Assembly: GCA_030374765.1 (NCBI GenBank)
Contig: JARGXX010000086.1
Span: 806,001 to 870,000 of the forward strand
Source of the DNA: Agarophyton chilense
Lineage: Eukaryota > Rhodophyta > Florideophyceae > Gracilariales > Gracilariaceae
DNA: 64,000 bases
Direction of reading: 5' to 3'
The notes under the pieces are model-generated. The model searched no databases. It saw only the letters and a list, made by a program, of their open reading frames with translations, and was not told where the DNA came from. Shown here one piece after another: positions 53,422-64,000 of this stretch. Numbering within the stretch: the first letter of the stretch is position 1; each line of letters begins with the position of its first letter. A program made the position numbers and the translations under genes.

Positions 53422-54849
53422 TCAGCTTGTTCCGACTGAAGTAGGTTCGGGCGTACCAAATCGTTCTTTGCAGTAGCGGGTTACGTCTCTTACTTGCTGT
53501 CGTGAAATTCCAATCCCCCTTTCATCTGTTCTTGTTATTCCAAGGTACTTCAGAAACTTATCTAGCCCCTCGTAATTTCCTGGAAGATCGGCTGGAATTC
53601 CAATCCCATCAATCTTATCTCCCCGCGGAGTTCGATACTCTGCAATTGTTACGACGATTCCTCCGCCATCCGGAAGTCCGAAAACCCCCTGTATGACACC
53701 TTTCCCAAAACTCTTCTCACCTACGATGGCCGCTCGACAACTATCTCGAAGGCCTCCCGCCAACACTTCACTGCTACTTGCGCTTTCGTTGTCGATAAGG
53801 ACAGCAAGATCGATTTTTTCATCAATGAATCGTTCTCCTTTGACAACTCGGGATTTGTACGATTCTTGTAAGCCCCCAGCGCGCGTGTTTCGACCAAATA
53901 CTTGGGCAACGGTTAGGCCATCTCCCTCCAACAGCCCAGCAATCTCCAAAGCACCTTCGAAGACACCACCATGATTACCACGCAAATCGATGACAATCCA
54001 CTCTGCACCATCTGCCAAAATTTGTTGTAACGCGTTTGAAATTTCTGTGCGACCAGACGCTCTAAACTCAGATAGACGAATATATCCCAATCGTCCATCT
54101 GAACGGTCAATAGTTGCAACTTTGGTTACAGCTGCAGGAGAGCTTTCCGCCCGATACTTGCGCATGAGGGTTGTAACACCCCGATCTCGAAAGCGTATCT
54201 GCATGGGGCTTCCGTCCGGCCCTTGCATCCATTCGGCAACTTCAAAAGGTGACACATTTGCTACATCTCGACCATCAATTTCTAAAACCTGATCACCACG
54301 TTTAATACCAACCATACTGGCCGCAGTGTTTTTCGGTGGTTCCGTTGCAACGATGAGACGACCCGACCCGTCGTTTGTCAGAAGTAAGCCAACCCCAGAG
54401 ACGTCAAACTTTCTGAGCTGTTCCATTTGTTTTGGGTCGAGCACACGAGTGTAGCGGTCATCCAATCTTGAAACGGCCTTCCTCAGGGCTTTGTAGGTCG
54501 AAGCACGGTCAGGCAATGGAGAATTGATGAGTTTTTCTAATTGACTTTGCCAATCTAAATGATTGAAGGAAGGGTCTAGGTAATAATCGTTGACAAACTT
54601 CCATGCTTGCTCAGCAAACTCATGCTCTGCGTCTCTTGCAACGTCTACGGCTGGTGCAGCTCGGATTGGATGGGCAGGCAGAGAGTATAGAGCGGTCGCG
54701 AGAACTGTGGAAACAGCAACTTTTCGAAATGGCATGCTAAACAATGAAGCTGTCGGACACACAAAAGAAGCCTTGTGTGTGTATTTCTTCATAGTAGTTG
54801 CAAGTTGTACGAGCGGGCTCAAGCTTTTGTAACTGTTTTGGGAGATCAA
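53422..54849 (-). CDS. CTPA: Carboxyl-terminal processing protease CtpA, thylakoid lumen
   Basis: 475 codons. Cuts the C-terminal extension of the photosystem II D1 precursor, which is needed for manganese cluster assembly. N-terminus is bipartite: a Ser/Lys-rich transit part (1-42), then the hydrophobic VAVSTVLATALYSLPAHPI and an AAPA cleavage site near 64-67, typical of lumen proteins. PDZ domain ~143-232 (VSGVGLLLTNDGSGRLIVAT, IKRGDQVLEIDGRDV). Peptidase S41 part ~250-430: IVIDLRGNHGGVFEGALEIA, NESASSSEVLAGGL with the nucleophile probably Ser358, and EKSFGKGVIQ with Lys383, 25 residues apart as in known enzymes. A second Met at residue 20 is an alternative start. Intact and probably active. 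Confidence 0.93.
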   Translation of the reverse strand: MISQNSYKSLSPLVQLATTMKKYTHKASFVCPTASLFSMPFRKVAVSTVLATALYSLPAHPIRAAPAVDVARDAEHEFAEQAWKFVNDYYLDPSFNHLDWQSQLEKLINSPLPDRASTYKALRKAVSRLDDRYTRVLDPKQMEQLRKFDVSGVGLLLTNDGSGRLIVATEPPKNTAASMVGIKRGDQVLEIDGRDVANVSPFEVAEWMQGPDGSPMQIRFRDRGVTTLMRKYRAESSPAAVTKVATIDRSDGRLGYIRLSEFRASGRTEISNALQQILADGAEWIVIDLRGNHGGVFEGALEIAGLLEGDGLTVAQVFGRNTRAGGLQESYKSRVVKGERFIDEKIDLAVLIDNESASSSEVLAGGLRDSCRAAIVGEKSFGKGVIQGVFGLPDGGGIVVTIAEYRTPRGDKIDGIGIPADLPGNYEGLDKFLKYLGITRTDERGIGISRQQVRDVTRYCKERFGTPEPTSVGTS

Positions 54850-57317
54850 CGTTGTTTTGTGTGTACATGCGAACTGCTTTGTGTTGTTTATGGCCGGAGA
54901 CGCTGCACTGTGTCGAGGTGGTGCTTCTCGGGCGAGATTTGTTACACATTAATTGTGCCCCTGCATAATCTTTGAAAATGGGTGTGTTGCACGTGTAAAA
55001 CGTTCGTGCAGCAAGCGCGTCGCATCGCGTTCATTACAGTGCCTGAAACTCGTTTTCGACACTGTGGCGCATACTGCAAACGGCGCTGCAGAGCGGTTTG
55101 AAACGTGCTAATGTACGCGGCGTACAAGATGGTGGAGCGGGGGATTCGATGTAGACGGTGTAGAATGCGGCAGCGCAGCGGATTCGACGTAGACAGTGTA
55201 GAACGCGGCGGTGCGGCGGATTCGACGTAGACAGTGTTGAAGATGATGTTGAAGACGAAGTTAAAGCTTTTATTGATTATGGTTATGATCATTGAAGAGA
55301 GAGACGAGAAAGTGTCTCCTATCAGTCTTAAATACTCCTCTGCAACATATCAAGATTGTGAACCAAACTAGCTGTTCACAACCGTATCGTAGGTACCTAC
55401 AGTTCGAGCCACATAATTACAAGTAGCTCTATCTTAAGAAATGTTGTGGATAGTCCAAAGTCAGCCTACCCGTGCTGCAGCAATATTCGTGTTAAACATG
55501 TAACAAGCTTTTTCTCGTTATAGTTGTTGTACGTTACTAAATCAATCGAAACAGACAACCCCTCTTTTTATGCATTTCAATGTGGTACACAATACAATTT
55601 CTATAAAACTGGGCCACATTATTCGGTTCTTGTATTCAGATAGAGCCATATTTTGTGAGACAAAACTAGTTTATAATTAATTTTTTTATTTTGGATACCA
55701 AAGAATCCAAAATTCCTTTCTAAGAACTTTTTCTGTAGCATTCTGGATGCACTCAAGTTCGACCGTTCGAAATACTACTAAGCCGCAATACGGCATTCAT
55801 AAGCTATGTTTTAGGCTATAATTGATTACGAGAAGTTATGAAAAGAATTATTTCATGGAAAGGTTTGGACAGGAGAAATTTAATTTAGAAGTACTGTCTC
55901 AATTGTACACTGTAAGACGCCATCACCAAATTTTTTATTTGGTAGTATTTAGATAATTGTGTAGTGGCACGCCCCGTGCATGCATTAATGCACAGTATTT
56001 GATTTGTCTCTTGGCCCATTAAAGGGCGCAAAGCCCCGGTGGGGACGGTGGAAGGCCAACAAACAACCAACCTAAACACGATCTCGGTGAGTCCTAGAAA
56101 TTCTAAAGTGGCTCACCACAAAGATGCACGTATAGTATCAGTTCTTAACCGTTCTGAACTAAAGCTCTTGTTCCAAGAATTCTCTCAACTGTGGCGCATT
56201 TACTGCACTTTTTTTACATCTTTCTGTGTGTTTGTATGTGTTGTTTTCTGGTTGTTTTCTCTACTATTACCTGGTTGTATGTGTTATCACAAAATTTGTC
56301 GAGCCGATCTCGAGTGCATTACGTAACGCCGTATCTGGACATCAGCCTTCTGAATACACGTATCATCCCCATTGTTCAGGCACATCTGGCTGCATTCCAC
56401 ATAGTCTCTTGATATCTAAGAACCGTCGCTCGCAAGGCGACACTCGCTCGTCGTGTTTATTTATGTGGATACCCACTGTACCGAAACTTCTACAGTCTTC
56501 GGTGGAATACCACAGTTTCTTTCTTTTTGGTTTTTTTAATAAACGTAAACATGTCGGTAATTTATTTTGATTTCTCTAGTCTTCAAAAAAACTCCCTTAT
56601 ATTTCATAAACACGTTTTGTAAATGTCGTATTCGTTAAAAGTAGGAAACGGACAAACTGTGCGTATGTATAACTCTACGGAACACAAGTAGTGGAAATGC
56701 TCCAGAGAGTACCAGTCCAGAATAGGGCAAAGAAAAAAGTTAAAGAAAGACGGCAGAAACAAGAAATGTAATGGTTTGAGAGTGTAAATGATAAAGCTGT
56801 CAAGGTCTGTGTGACAGGTCGTGACCAAATTATTAATTTTTACGTAGTAAAATAGAATGTGTAAAAGCATACACGACGATGTTAAAACTGGATATATGTA
56901 TCGCAACTACTCTAGGAAATAGTATTGTTTTTCTTTCTGACTTCAGTTTGATAATGACGGTTTTCGTTTTGAACTCAAAGATCGTCAGCTTCTAGAAACG
57001 TTATATAGCATTCGCAGCAATAGAAGTCGTAACGCGTTTCAATGATTACCACTGCATTTGTAAACCTATAATTGGCGTTGGCTCTGCAATTTGACGCTGC
57101 AGACGATACAACGCTTCAAAATGACTTTACGAGAATAATTACGGTAGAAAAGCTTCTCACATTGGGTATCAACGCAAATAATGTCCCAGGAGCGGAGGTT
57201 GATAAGAGGTGCGGGGTAAAGTAAATAATTTGTTTTTGATGTTGCTTCCTTGGTGACACTGACAGCTTCCACTTTCGAATCGGAGCGTCGCACAATTCAG
57301 TATCCTATAAATGATAA
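54850..57317. other. AT-rich intergenic DNA
   Basis: No credible gene on either strand over ~2.5 kb. Contains the 38-bp minisatellite at 55140-55250. The CTPA promoter must be within the first few hundred bases. The gypsy-3 remnant starts abruptly at the right edge. Confidence 0.5.
55140..55250 (+). repeat. Three-unit 38-bp minisatellite
   Basis: Units start at 55140, 55178 and 55216, each with GGATTCGA(T/C)GTAGAC(G/A)GTGT and, in the first two, AGAA(T/C)GCGGC. The third is truncated after GTGTTGAAGATG. GC-rich units in AT-rich surroundings. Confidence 0.8.
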
Positions 57318-60300
57318 TTCCCCTTTCCGCCCCGCAAGGGAAGTTTTTGTTCGCTCCCCAAGGGCTTTCTTCCTCTGCCTTTCTATTGTCCAGCTTTGTA
57401 ACTGTACGATGTATTTCCCTGAGGACGCACGCAAAACACTCCTAGCTGAAGGATAGGAGAAGTACAGGGTGAGACGATCTGAAGGAATGTTTCACAGGGC
57501 ACCGCAACGGGCCCCAGGGACCCCTGGAAGCTCACGTTATGCCACGCCTCCGGATACTCCGATCAAAGCCCCAGAGGTCCACGCCATTGTAGACCCCACG
57601 ACTACCCCGAAGAGGAATTTTATCTTACGGAAAAAACGGAAACCCCATCGCAAAACTGTTAGAGAGTCGACATGAGGCAAGTACCCCCTCTTTACGTCCC
57701 TGCCTCAACCAATTGGACGGTTATGAGCCAGAGAGCTCTTCACCTCCCTATACAAACCACCCAGAATGGACCACTCAGGTTGAAGCACAATTGGCACACA
57801 ATGACGACCCTGCCTGTATCTTCAGGAAGGAGAATTACAAAGTTCAAGTAACCGTGGAACTTCGTTCCAACAACTTTCGAGTGACCACAGCTGTGTTGGA
57901 CACAGGCGCTGGTCCCAATTTGGTCCATCCTAAGCTACTCCAACTGGGTTGGCAATATTTCGTTCAGGCAAGGAAGACCCCAAGGATTACCGATGCATCA
58001 CGTAGACCAATAAAAATTAAAGGGATAGTACCACTTTACCTCCAGGTACGACAATTCAAATTCCGCACGTGGTTCCTTGTATGTCCTAACTTGGGCGGTG
58101 AGGCAATCCTAGTTATCTCCTTTATCGATAGATGCATCAAGGCCATTTATCCAGGCCTTACGAACGTCGCATTCTACCGCGCACCTTCATCTCTAGAACT
58201 GGTTCCGCCCCAGGCCCAGAAGCTAACTGCAAACGAGCGGTTTTCTGCGAAAACACGAAATCCAATAAGGTTCGCCTGTCAAAGGCCATAACGGTACCCC
58301 CCGATGATCCAAATCGCTGTATCGATCCATTCCCAGTCCTCAAGTCTCGTGACGATTCAGAACCACCCGAAAATGGTTTTGAATCACCTCACCTTGATGG
58401 CCAATGGAGTAATGGACATCCACCCCAACAGGCCCTTCTTGGTCACAATCACCAACTTCAGAGATAAACCCCTACAGTTACCTAAAGGTACAGTGATTGG
58501 TATCACTCTACCCGCGCCCCTGGCCATCATGGAGGCCGAAATGGATAACCTTTCAAAGACAATTCCCGACGGGGATGTAGACTCTTGGAAGGGGACGGTC
58601 GCTATTGGCGCAGAATTCGAATCCTATAGGCCCCAGATACTTGGTCTCCTGAGGGAATCCCATTCCATGTGGTCAGGCAGATTGGGCAAAATTAGAGCCA
58701 CTACACACCGCATTGCCCATTATGATGATACTAGACCACGGTTCCAACACCCATATCGTACAGGCTTGAAGAGTAGGGAAATTGTCGCCGACCAGATGGA
58801 CAAGATGCGCAAAGCTCAAGTCATAGGGCCGGCCGGCGCCTGCGAACCAATCCGAAAGAGCGAGTCCCCTTGTCCTCGTGGCGAAGAGAGATGGCTCGGT
58901 CGGGTTCTGTGTCGACTACAGGAAGCTGAACGAAGTAACCAAGAGGGACTCATACCCGATACCCCGCATAGATAACTGTTTGGATTCCTTAGGCGAAGCT
59001 GTCGTATTTAACACACTGGACGCTAACTCTGGATATTGACAAATCCCTTTGGCCGAAGAATGCACCAGCAACCTTCCAACGGGTAATGGACATCGTACTG
59101 TCAAGAATCAAATAGAAGTTCGCCCTGTTCTATTAGGATGAAGTTTTAATCTTCTTCTCAAGGACCGTAAAGGAACATCTTTGCCACGTGAGGAAGGTGC
59201 TAATAATCCAACAGGACGCTGGAGTAACACTGAAACTCCGCAAATTCACTTTCTTCTAGGCCTCAGTGGACTATTTCGGTCACGTCATCCTCCCAGGAAA
59301 GCTAAAGCGGACCACATGGACCAAAAATGCGATTCGCCAGGCTTAGCCTCCTAGGATCTACACGGAACTACGATCCTTCGTGGGCTTGTGCAATGTTTAT
59401 CATCGGTTCGTCCAAAGGATTGCAAAGAATTTGGCCCCTCTTAACGCGGTGCTGAAGAGGAAAACATCTTCGGAGTTCGAAGCCCTCGCCAACGACCAGT
59501 ACGAGGCCTTTCAGACCCTAAAGGGCGAATTGCTGAACCCACCTATATTAGCTTTACAAAAACCCAAAAAGCCCTTTTTCCTGGGTACAGACGTCTCTGA
59601 TGTGCAAATGGGATGTGCACTGCTGCAGAAACAGGAATCACCGAAGGACTATCGACCTATTAGATACTGGAGCAGAACGACCACCAGCGCGGAGCGAATC
59701 TACAGTATTACCGAAAAAGAATGTCATGCCATCGTAAAGTCCATATTGACACTCCTTCCATACATCGAGGGAACTAGTTTTACCATTAGGACAGACCACG
59801 ATTCACTCCACTGGTTACTCATTATGACCGATGCCTCAAGTCGCTTCGCTCGGTGGCGCCTCAGGCTATCAGAATATGACTGCGAGATAACCTATAGGCC
59901 GGGCATCAAGCACCAGGCAGCAGATGCCTTGTCGCGAATCATTACCGACGGAACTGACGACACTCCATTGGACGACCTAGTTCCCACCGCCTTTAAAGAC
60001 GGTGGACCTCAGGACTATACGGAAACGGATGACCTTGTGGGTAAGGTGCAATCGGAAAATCCCGAGGTAAAAGAGAACGAATTATACCTATTGGACTGGG
60101 AGACAGTACCGCCCAATTCGACAGCACCTCAGGTTAACGCGATAGCCCCGGAGGAAGAAGAGCTCCTTCCCATAACTATTGAGGAACTCCTACAGGCGCA
60201 GATTGAAGACTAGTACCGCAAGGAAACAGCCCAAATGGTTGGAACCCCTGGGTGCCTATTCGACTATGACCGATTTTGACTACTATTTCGCCGCTCACCA

Positions 60301-61790
60301 CTGGATAGCGCACTCCAACGGGAAATACCAACTTCGTTAACGCCGCGATTTCTATATTTCGACAAGTTCCCTCGCTTGGCTGGTCACCCTGGAGTCCGAC
60401 GAATGTACCAGACCCTAAGGAAGTTCTTCTACTGGCCACTAATGGCGCAAAACCTATGGCAAACCGTACGGAACTGTACATCTTGCGCACAAATCCGAGG
60501 GTCTCGCGCCAACCATCAGGCCAAATTGAAACTTTCCCCCGCCGCAGGTCCGATGGAATTTGTCGCTATGGATATAATTGGGCTTTTGCCTGATTCGTCC
60601 TATGGAAAATGATTTGTCTTGGTCATAAACGATAGTTTTACCAAGCTTACCCGATCTCTACCCTTAGGAAATACAACAGCCACGTATGCCGCCACGCCCT
60701 TCTTGTACCACTGGGTCTACCCATATGGAATGCCACTCTACCTCCTTACGGATCATGGCATCCAGTTTGTATCCAAATTCTTCTCAAATGTTTTTGCTAC
60801 CCTAGGTATCAAACTTGTGACCACCACGGCGTACCACCCGCAAACTAATGGCCAAGCCAAGCGCTTCAAACGCACCCTTCTGGACCAATTGGCATGCTAC
60901 CTTTCGGGGCACCAATTGGAATGGGACAACTACGTTGAGCCACAGGTTTATGCGTACAACACGCAGGTGCACGCTTCCACGGGAACAAGGCCTTTCTACG
61001 TAACGCTAACGAGATCGACGCCGCCGATAGCTGTTGACATTCAGGAGTCTATCATACACCAGGACATAACCGCAGGAATGACCCCGTCCCAGGCGAAGCG
61101 CTACTCGCGCCGACGCATCGACCGCATTTTCCAATCGCCCAGAGCTCTACTAACCAAAGCCCGACGGCGCTACAAAGTCAATTTCGACAAGGCCTTTTGG
61201 AGCACACCTACCTTTCGGGAAAGGAGATTTTGTGTACCCAGACGGGTCACCGATAAACAGTTAGGAACTCGAGGACACTACGCGGAAGCTCTTACCCAGT
61301 TCTACGGGACCATACGAAGTCGTTCAGACCAATGAACACACCATAACGTTACTAATTGACGGCCTACAGGATACCGTATCGATTGATGGGGTGGCCCGAG
61401 CTCCCAGCTCCCCCGAATCACCAAAGTCCCAGTCCCCTGGCCCACCGGAATCACTACGACCTCAGGTCGACGCTCAAGTCTCCACACACCCTAAGGCAGT
61501 TCCGGCGGACTCGACTAGCCCCATGGACCCGATGGTTCATGCCAATGAAGACGACCCATCTCTTTCAACCGACTCCGATGGATTCGCCCCTCTGGACCAC
61601 ACTCTCCTCCCGGAGAATGAACCACAACCAGAATATGTGACTGAGCGCATCATCTCTGCTGGTCGGGGAGAAGATGGAACCATGCGCTATCGCGTTCGTT
61701 GGTTCGGATACACACCTGAGAAAGGCACTTGGCAATAACCTCAAACCATTCCGGCTAGTTTTATCGCCCGCCATGGGCGTAGAATCAGCC
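57318..61790 (+). pseudogene. Gypsy-3 gag end, protease, reverse transcriptase, RNase H, integrase, chromodomain
   Basis: Gag knuckle decayed (FFLCLSIVQLCNC: the first Cys and the His are lost). Protease TAVLDTGAGPNLVHPKLL near 57890. Reverse transcriptase 58304-58975 then frameshifted; near 59052 about 75-80 bases present in gypsy-2 are missing, which removes the segment before the palm motif, and the YLDD box is lost. RNase H in a long clean frame 59380-60213 (TIRTDHDSLHWLL, ITYRPGIKHQAADALSRI). Integrase 60376-61335 (HPGVRRMYQTL, FVAMDIIGLL, YLLTDHGIQFVS, NGQAKRFKRTLL: the DNG Asn is His and the catalytic Glu position is Lys). Chromodomain 61650-61735 (EYVTERIISAGRGEDG, RVRWFGYTPEKGTW). 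Confidence 0.87.
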
Positions 61791-62118
61791 GTACGGAGTG
61801 CAAACTTCAGGAGGGGGCAACCATTGGTCCGAATAATCCCAAAACACCTCCCAAACTACCTCCAGACACGACTGTTCTCTGGTTCACGACGGTTCGTCGT
61901 AGCTCCTGCATTAGGAAACAAGGTCAATCCTTCGGCAACACCTGAGGAAGACCTGAGACGCTCTCAAGGTGGGACGACGTCCCAGGGCAGGCACGTTTGA
62001 GGTAAAAGAACGACCTTAGGAAAGCACAACCATTAATTTATTTGACTAACTAACAGAGGTATAACAGCCCTCACCATGACCTTAAGGTTCGCGGAAGCGC
62101 TCGGAACACCAACAAGAC

Positions 62119-62328
62119 TTACTGGGCCGGCACAGGAGTAACTCCGTCGTACTTATGGGAATCCGCAGGAGCAAAACCGGGACAAGGGTCACCCGAGGAG
62201 CCAGCTGGACCACTAGAACCGGCCCCAGCGAGCCGAGCACGCCTCTTCGGCGGAGATTCACCTGAGCAACTATTTTCAGCATTGGAAGCCTGCCGGTCGC
62301 TCAAATTTAGACGATACCGGGCATCCAA
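62119..62328 (-). pseudogene. Antisense frame of gypsy-3, partial
   Basis: Open minus-strand frame reading MDARYRLNLSDRQ, GESPPKRRARLAGAG, GDPCPGFAPADSHKYDG and ending PVPAQ. Upstream, past one stop, the same frame reads QQNAQVMS and VTADL, matching KAQMMSQRVTDDL of gypsy-2. Cut upstream by the LTR-like sequence at 62380. Confidence 0.5.
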
Positions 62329-62379
62329 ATCCGCAGTAACCCTCTAGGACATCACTTGGGCATTCTGCTGTAGGATGTT

Positions 62380-63180
62380 TGTAGGACAACCCTTGGATCG
62401 GAGGCACTACGAAGATGTTCGGGATCTTCCTCTCTTGGGAGACACGCCTCAGGCGGGGGAGACGCGTCCCAGCGGAGCACAGAAACAGAGCCACTCTGGA
62501 AAGGCACGACGGAGTCGGGTGTAAGACCGAGGCCAATCCGGGGGGATATACCTAGAGTGTTTAGGTGAGCACGGCAACAGTCCGGGGTGAGATCAATCCT
62601 AGGCGGAGCGGTTTCACGGCGATTGTTGGAAAAGGAGCGAGGAAACACTCGTATGAAGTGGACGAGCGGGGTGAGTGGTGCGGCCACTCACGAGAGCCAA
62701 AAAAGAGAACAAGAGGAAAACGGGGGCGAAACCCTATACAGGGGCGAGACTACGACAAGTGTCGGAGTTTAAATATGAACCCACAGTGGTGGTTGCACTC
62801 TGGTCGACAGAGGGGTGGATGAACTAACGTGCCACGGGCGCTCACGCAATATGCGTTGAAGACACGCCGAAGACGAAAAGTTCAGAGCCAAGACTCCCTC
62901 CTTGGATCTCCCAAGAGGGTGTTTACTGGGGAGCAGTGCTCAACCTCCTAAGTAGTGTGGCGTGCGGCCCCTGACAGGGGGCGCGCGCCCGAAAAATAGA
63001 CACTCAATACTGATAGCGTAGCCAAATAAATACTAAAAATTACTAAATAATACTAACCATTAGGTAGAGTCCGGGCCACGTGTGGCACTCCTCGTACTCG
63101 AGCGTTGGCATCCGTGCAGTCCACTTGTTCCACCCGTGTGCACTTCCGGTCCTAATCGGCCGTCAGCACGCAATGGCGGT
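62380..63180 (-). repeat. LTR-like sequence C1, approximate right end
   Basis: Starts TGTAGGACAACCC at the point where gypsy-3 similarity ends. Resembles C2 at 63303 onward: ACGAAGATGT(T/C)CG, CACGAGAGCCAAAA, AGAGCCAAGA and a TAAATAAATA-type tract occur in the same order. The AT-rich tract preceded by CTGGCACT resembles the reverse complement of LTR-A and LTR-B, so orientation is probably minus. The right boundary was not found. Confidence 0.5.
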
Positions 63181-63302
63181 ATAGCTTGTCATAGCCCAAG
63201 CTATTCCTCAAGCGAGCGAAACTTCTAAGTCCTGCGAAGAAACCCCTTGAAGGGCATTGTCCTTCAATTTGTACCCGTTTATCGGCAAAGTACCTTCTTG
63301 AA

Positions 63303-64000
63303 TGTAGTGCAACGCCAAGGGCGGCGGAAACACACGAAGATGTCCGAGTCTTCCTCCAAGGAGGGTAGCTCGGCGACGGAGCCTCTCCGGAGTGAACACG
63401 ACTAAGTCGGGGTGTAAGGCCGAGGTTCACCGTCACGACAAGCGGGGAGAGTGCGGGAGGCTAGAAGGGAGCAGACCAGGTATGAGCTGTATTCCACGGG
63501 AGTAGGCAAGTGATAAAGGGGGGACCACCCAGTGGGGGCGATCGGGGGCATGGGCCACGAGAGCCAAAAGAAATATGTAGCAAACCCAATACTGGGGCGA
63601 GAACACGGCAGTGGTATGAAAGATATACACGCTAACAGCGGTGAGTCTCCTGTTGACGCAGGGTGGATAAGTCTACCGTTAGTAACGCGGCTTCACCTCC
63701 GTAGAGTGTGGAAGACTCGCCAAAGCGAAAAAAGACTTAGAGCCAAGAACCCTGGTTGGGGAGGTTTACTGAGTGTCAGAGCGAGATCGCCCTGGCACTA
63801 TATAGTGTAGAATACTGTAAAGAGCTCCCTAACCTAGTGTAATAAAGCTAAATAAATAGAGAAATATCCAGCTATGCTGTGCCAACCTGTCCTGGGCCAC
63901 CCGTGCTACACGTGGGTAAGTCACACCCGAATCGGGGCCACGGCGCACGGCCGCCGGTGCACTTCGCGTACAACGCGTATACACCTGGCTACGCCAGCCC
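63303..64000 (-). repeat. LTR-like sequence C2, runs off the window
   Basis: Starts TGTAGTGCAACGCC and follows C1 in order with many substitutions and indels. Contains CCCTGGCACTATATAGTGTA near 63790-63810. Orientation probably minus, by comparison with LTR-B. No gene in either copy. Confidence 0.5.

Larger units (their letters stand above)
57318..62379 (+). mobile_element. Gypsy-3: 5'-truncated chromodomain gypsy related to gypsy-2
   Basis: Similarity to gypsy-2 starts suddenly at CCCTTTCCGCCCCGCAAGG (gypsy-2 near 24580), within the C-terminal part of gag, and continues collinearly through pol, chromodomain and the antisense region to about 62379 (gypsy-2 near 29705). No 5' LTR is present. 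The 3' side is cut by an LTR-like sequence at 62380. Confidence 0.88.

Noticed and set aside
1-64000. CRISPR array or bacterial operons
   Set aside because: No regular repeat-spacer pattern; gene content is eukaryotic and transposon ends explain the repeats.

Overview
The window reads as nuclear DNA of a photosynthetic eukaryote with intron-poor genes, most likely a red alga; the species is not identified. Supporting this, every host gene is a single uninterrupted reading frame. Several have plastid functions (CtpA-type D1-processing protease, DUF1995 protein, cyanobacterial-type B12-binding radical SAM protein), beside typical eukaryotic genes (exocyst SEC10, ESCRT-I VPS37, ribosome-biogenesis RCL1, spermidine synthase). 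A compact gene island sits between large blocks of decayed transposons.

Layout. 1-1006: 5' part of a radical SAM gene (minus strand). 1296-7429: a decayed Mutator-like element (MULE) with ~280-bp terminal inverted repeats, one of them split by a 369-bp MITE-like insertion; it also holds an unrecognised gene on the minus strand. 7480-9390: fragments of a Ty3/gypsy element. 10439-39504: a nest of retrotransposons. The outermost member is a Ty1/copia element on the minus strand, about 5.8 kb once insertions are subtracted. It is broken by two solo LTRs (11542-11987, 12615-13278), by a chromodomain Ty3/gypsy element (gypsy-1, 14413-33676, target duplication GATCG) and, in its right LTR, by a DNA element with FEN/XPG-like and CXC-like coding remnants (36599-39425). 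Gypsy-1 is itself split by a second chromodomain gypsy (gypsy-2, 22140-31038, target duplication CCACT).

40060-54849 is the gene island: SEC10, a class-3 lipase with a polytopic membrane domain, RCL1, VPS37, spermidine synthase, a DUF1995 protein and CTPA. 54850-57317 is AT-rich intergenic DNA with a 38-bp minisatellite. 57318-62379 is a 5'-truncated gypsy close to gypsy-2 (gypsy-3), followed by two LTR-like sequences to the window end.

The most unusual feature is that the chromodomain gypsy elements carry antisense open frames between pol and the 3' LTR, tail to tail with pol. In gypsy-1 this is a ~600-codon protein I cannot assign. In gypsy-2 and gypsy-3 it is a shorter frame shared by both copies. 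A second oddity is a tRNA-like segment with a perfect Pol III B box on the antisense strand of the gypsy-2 LTR family.
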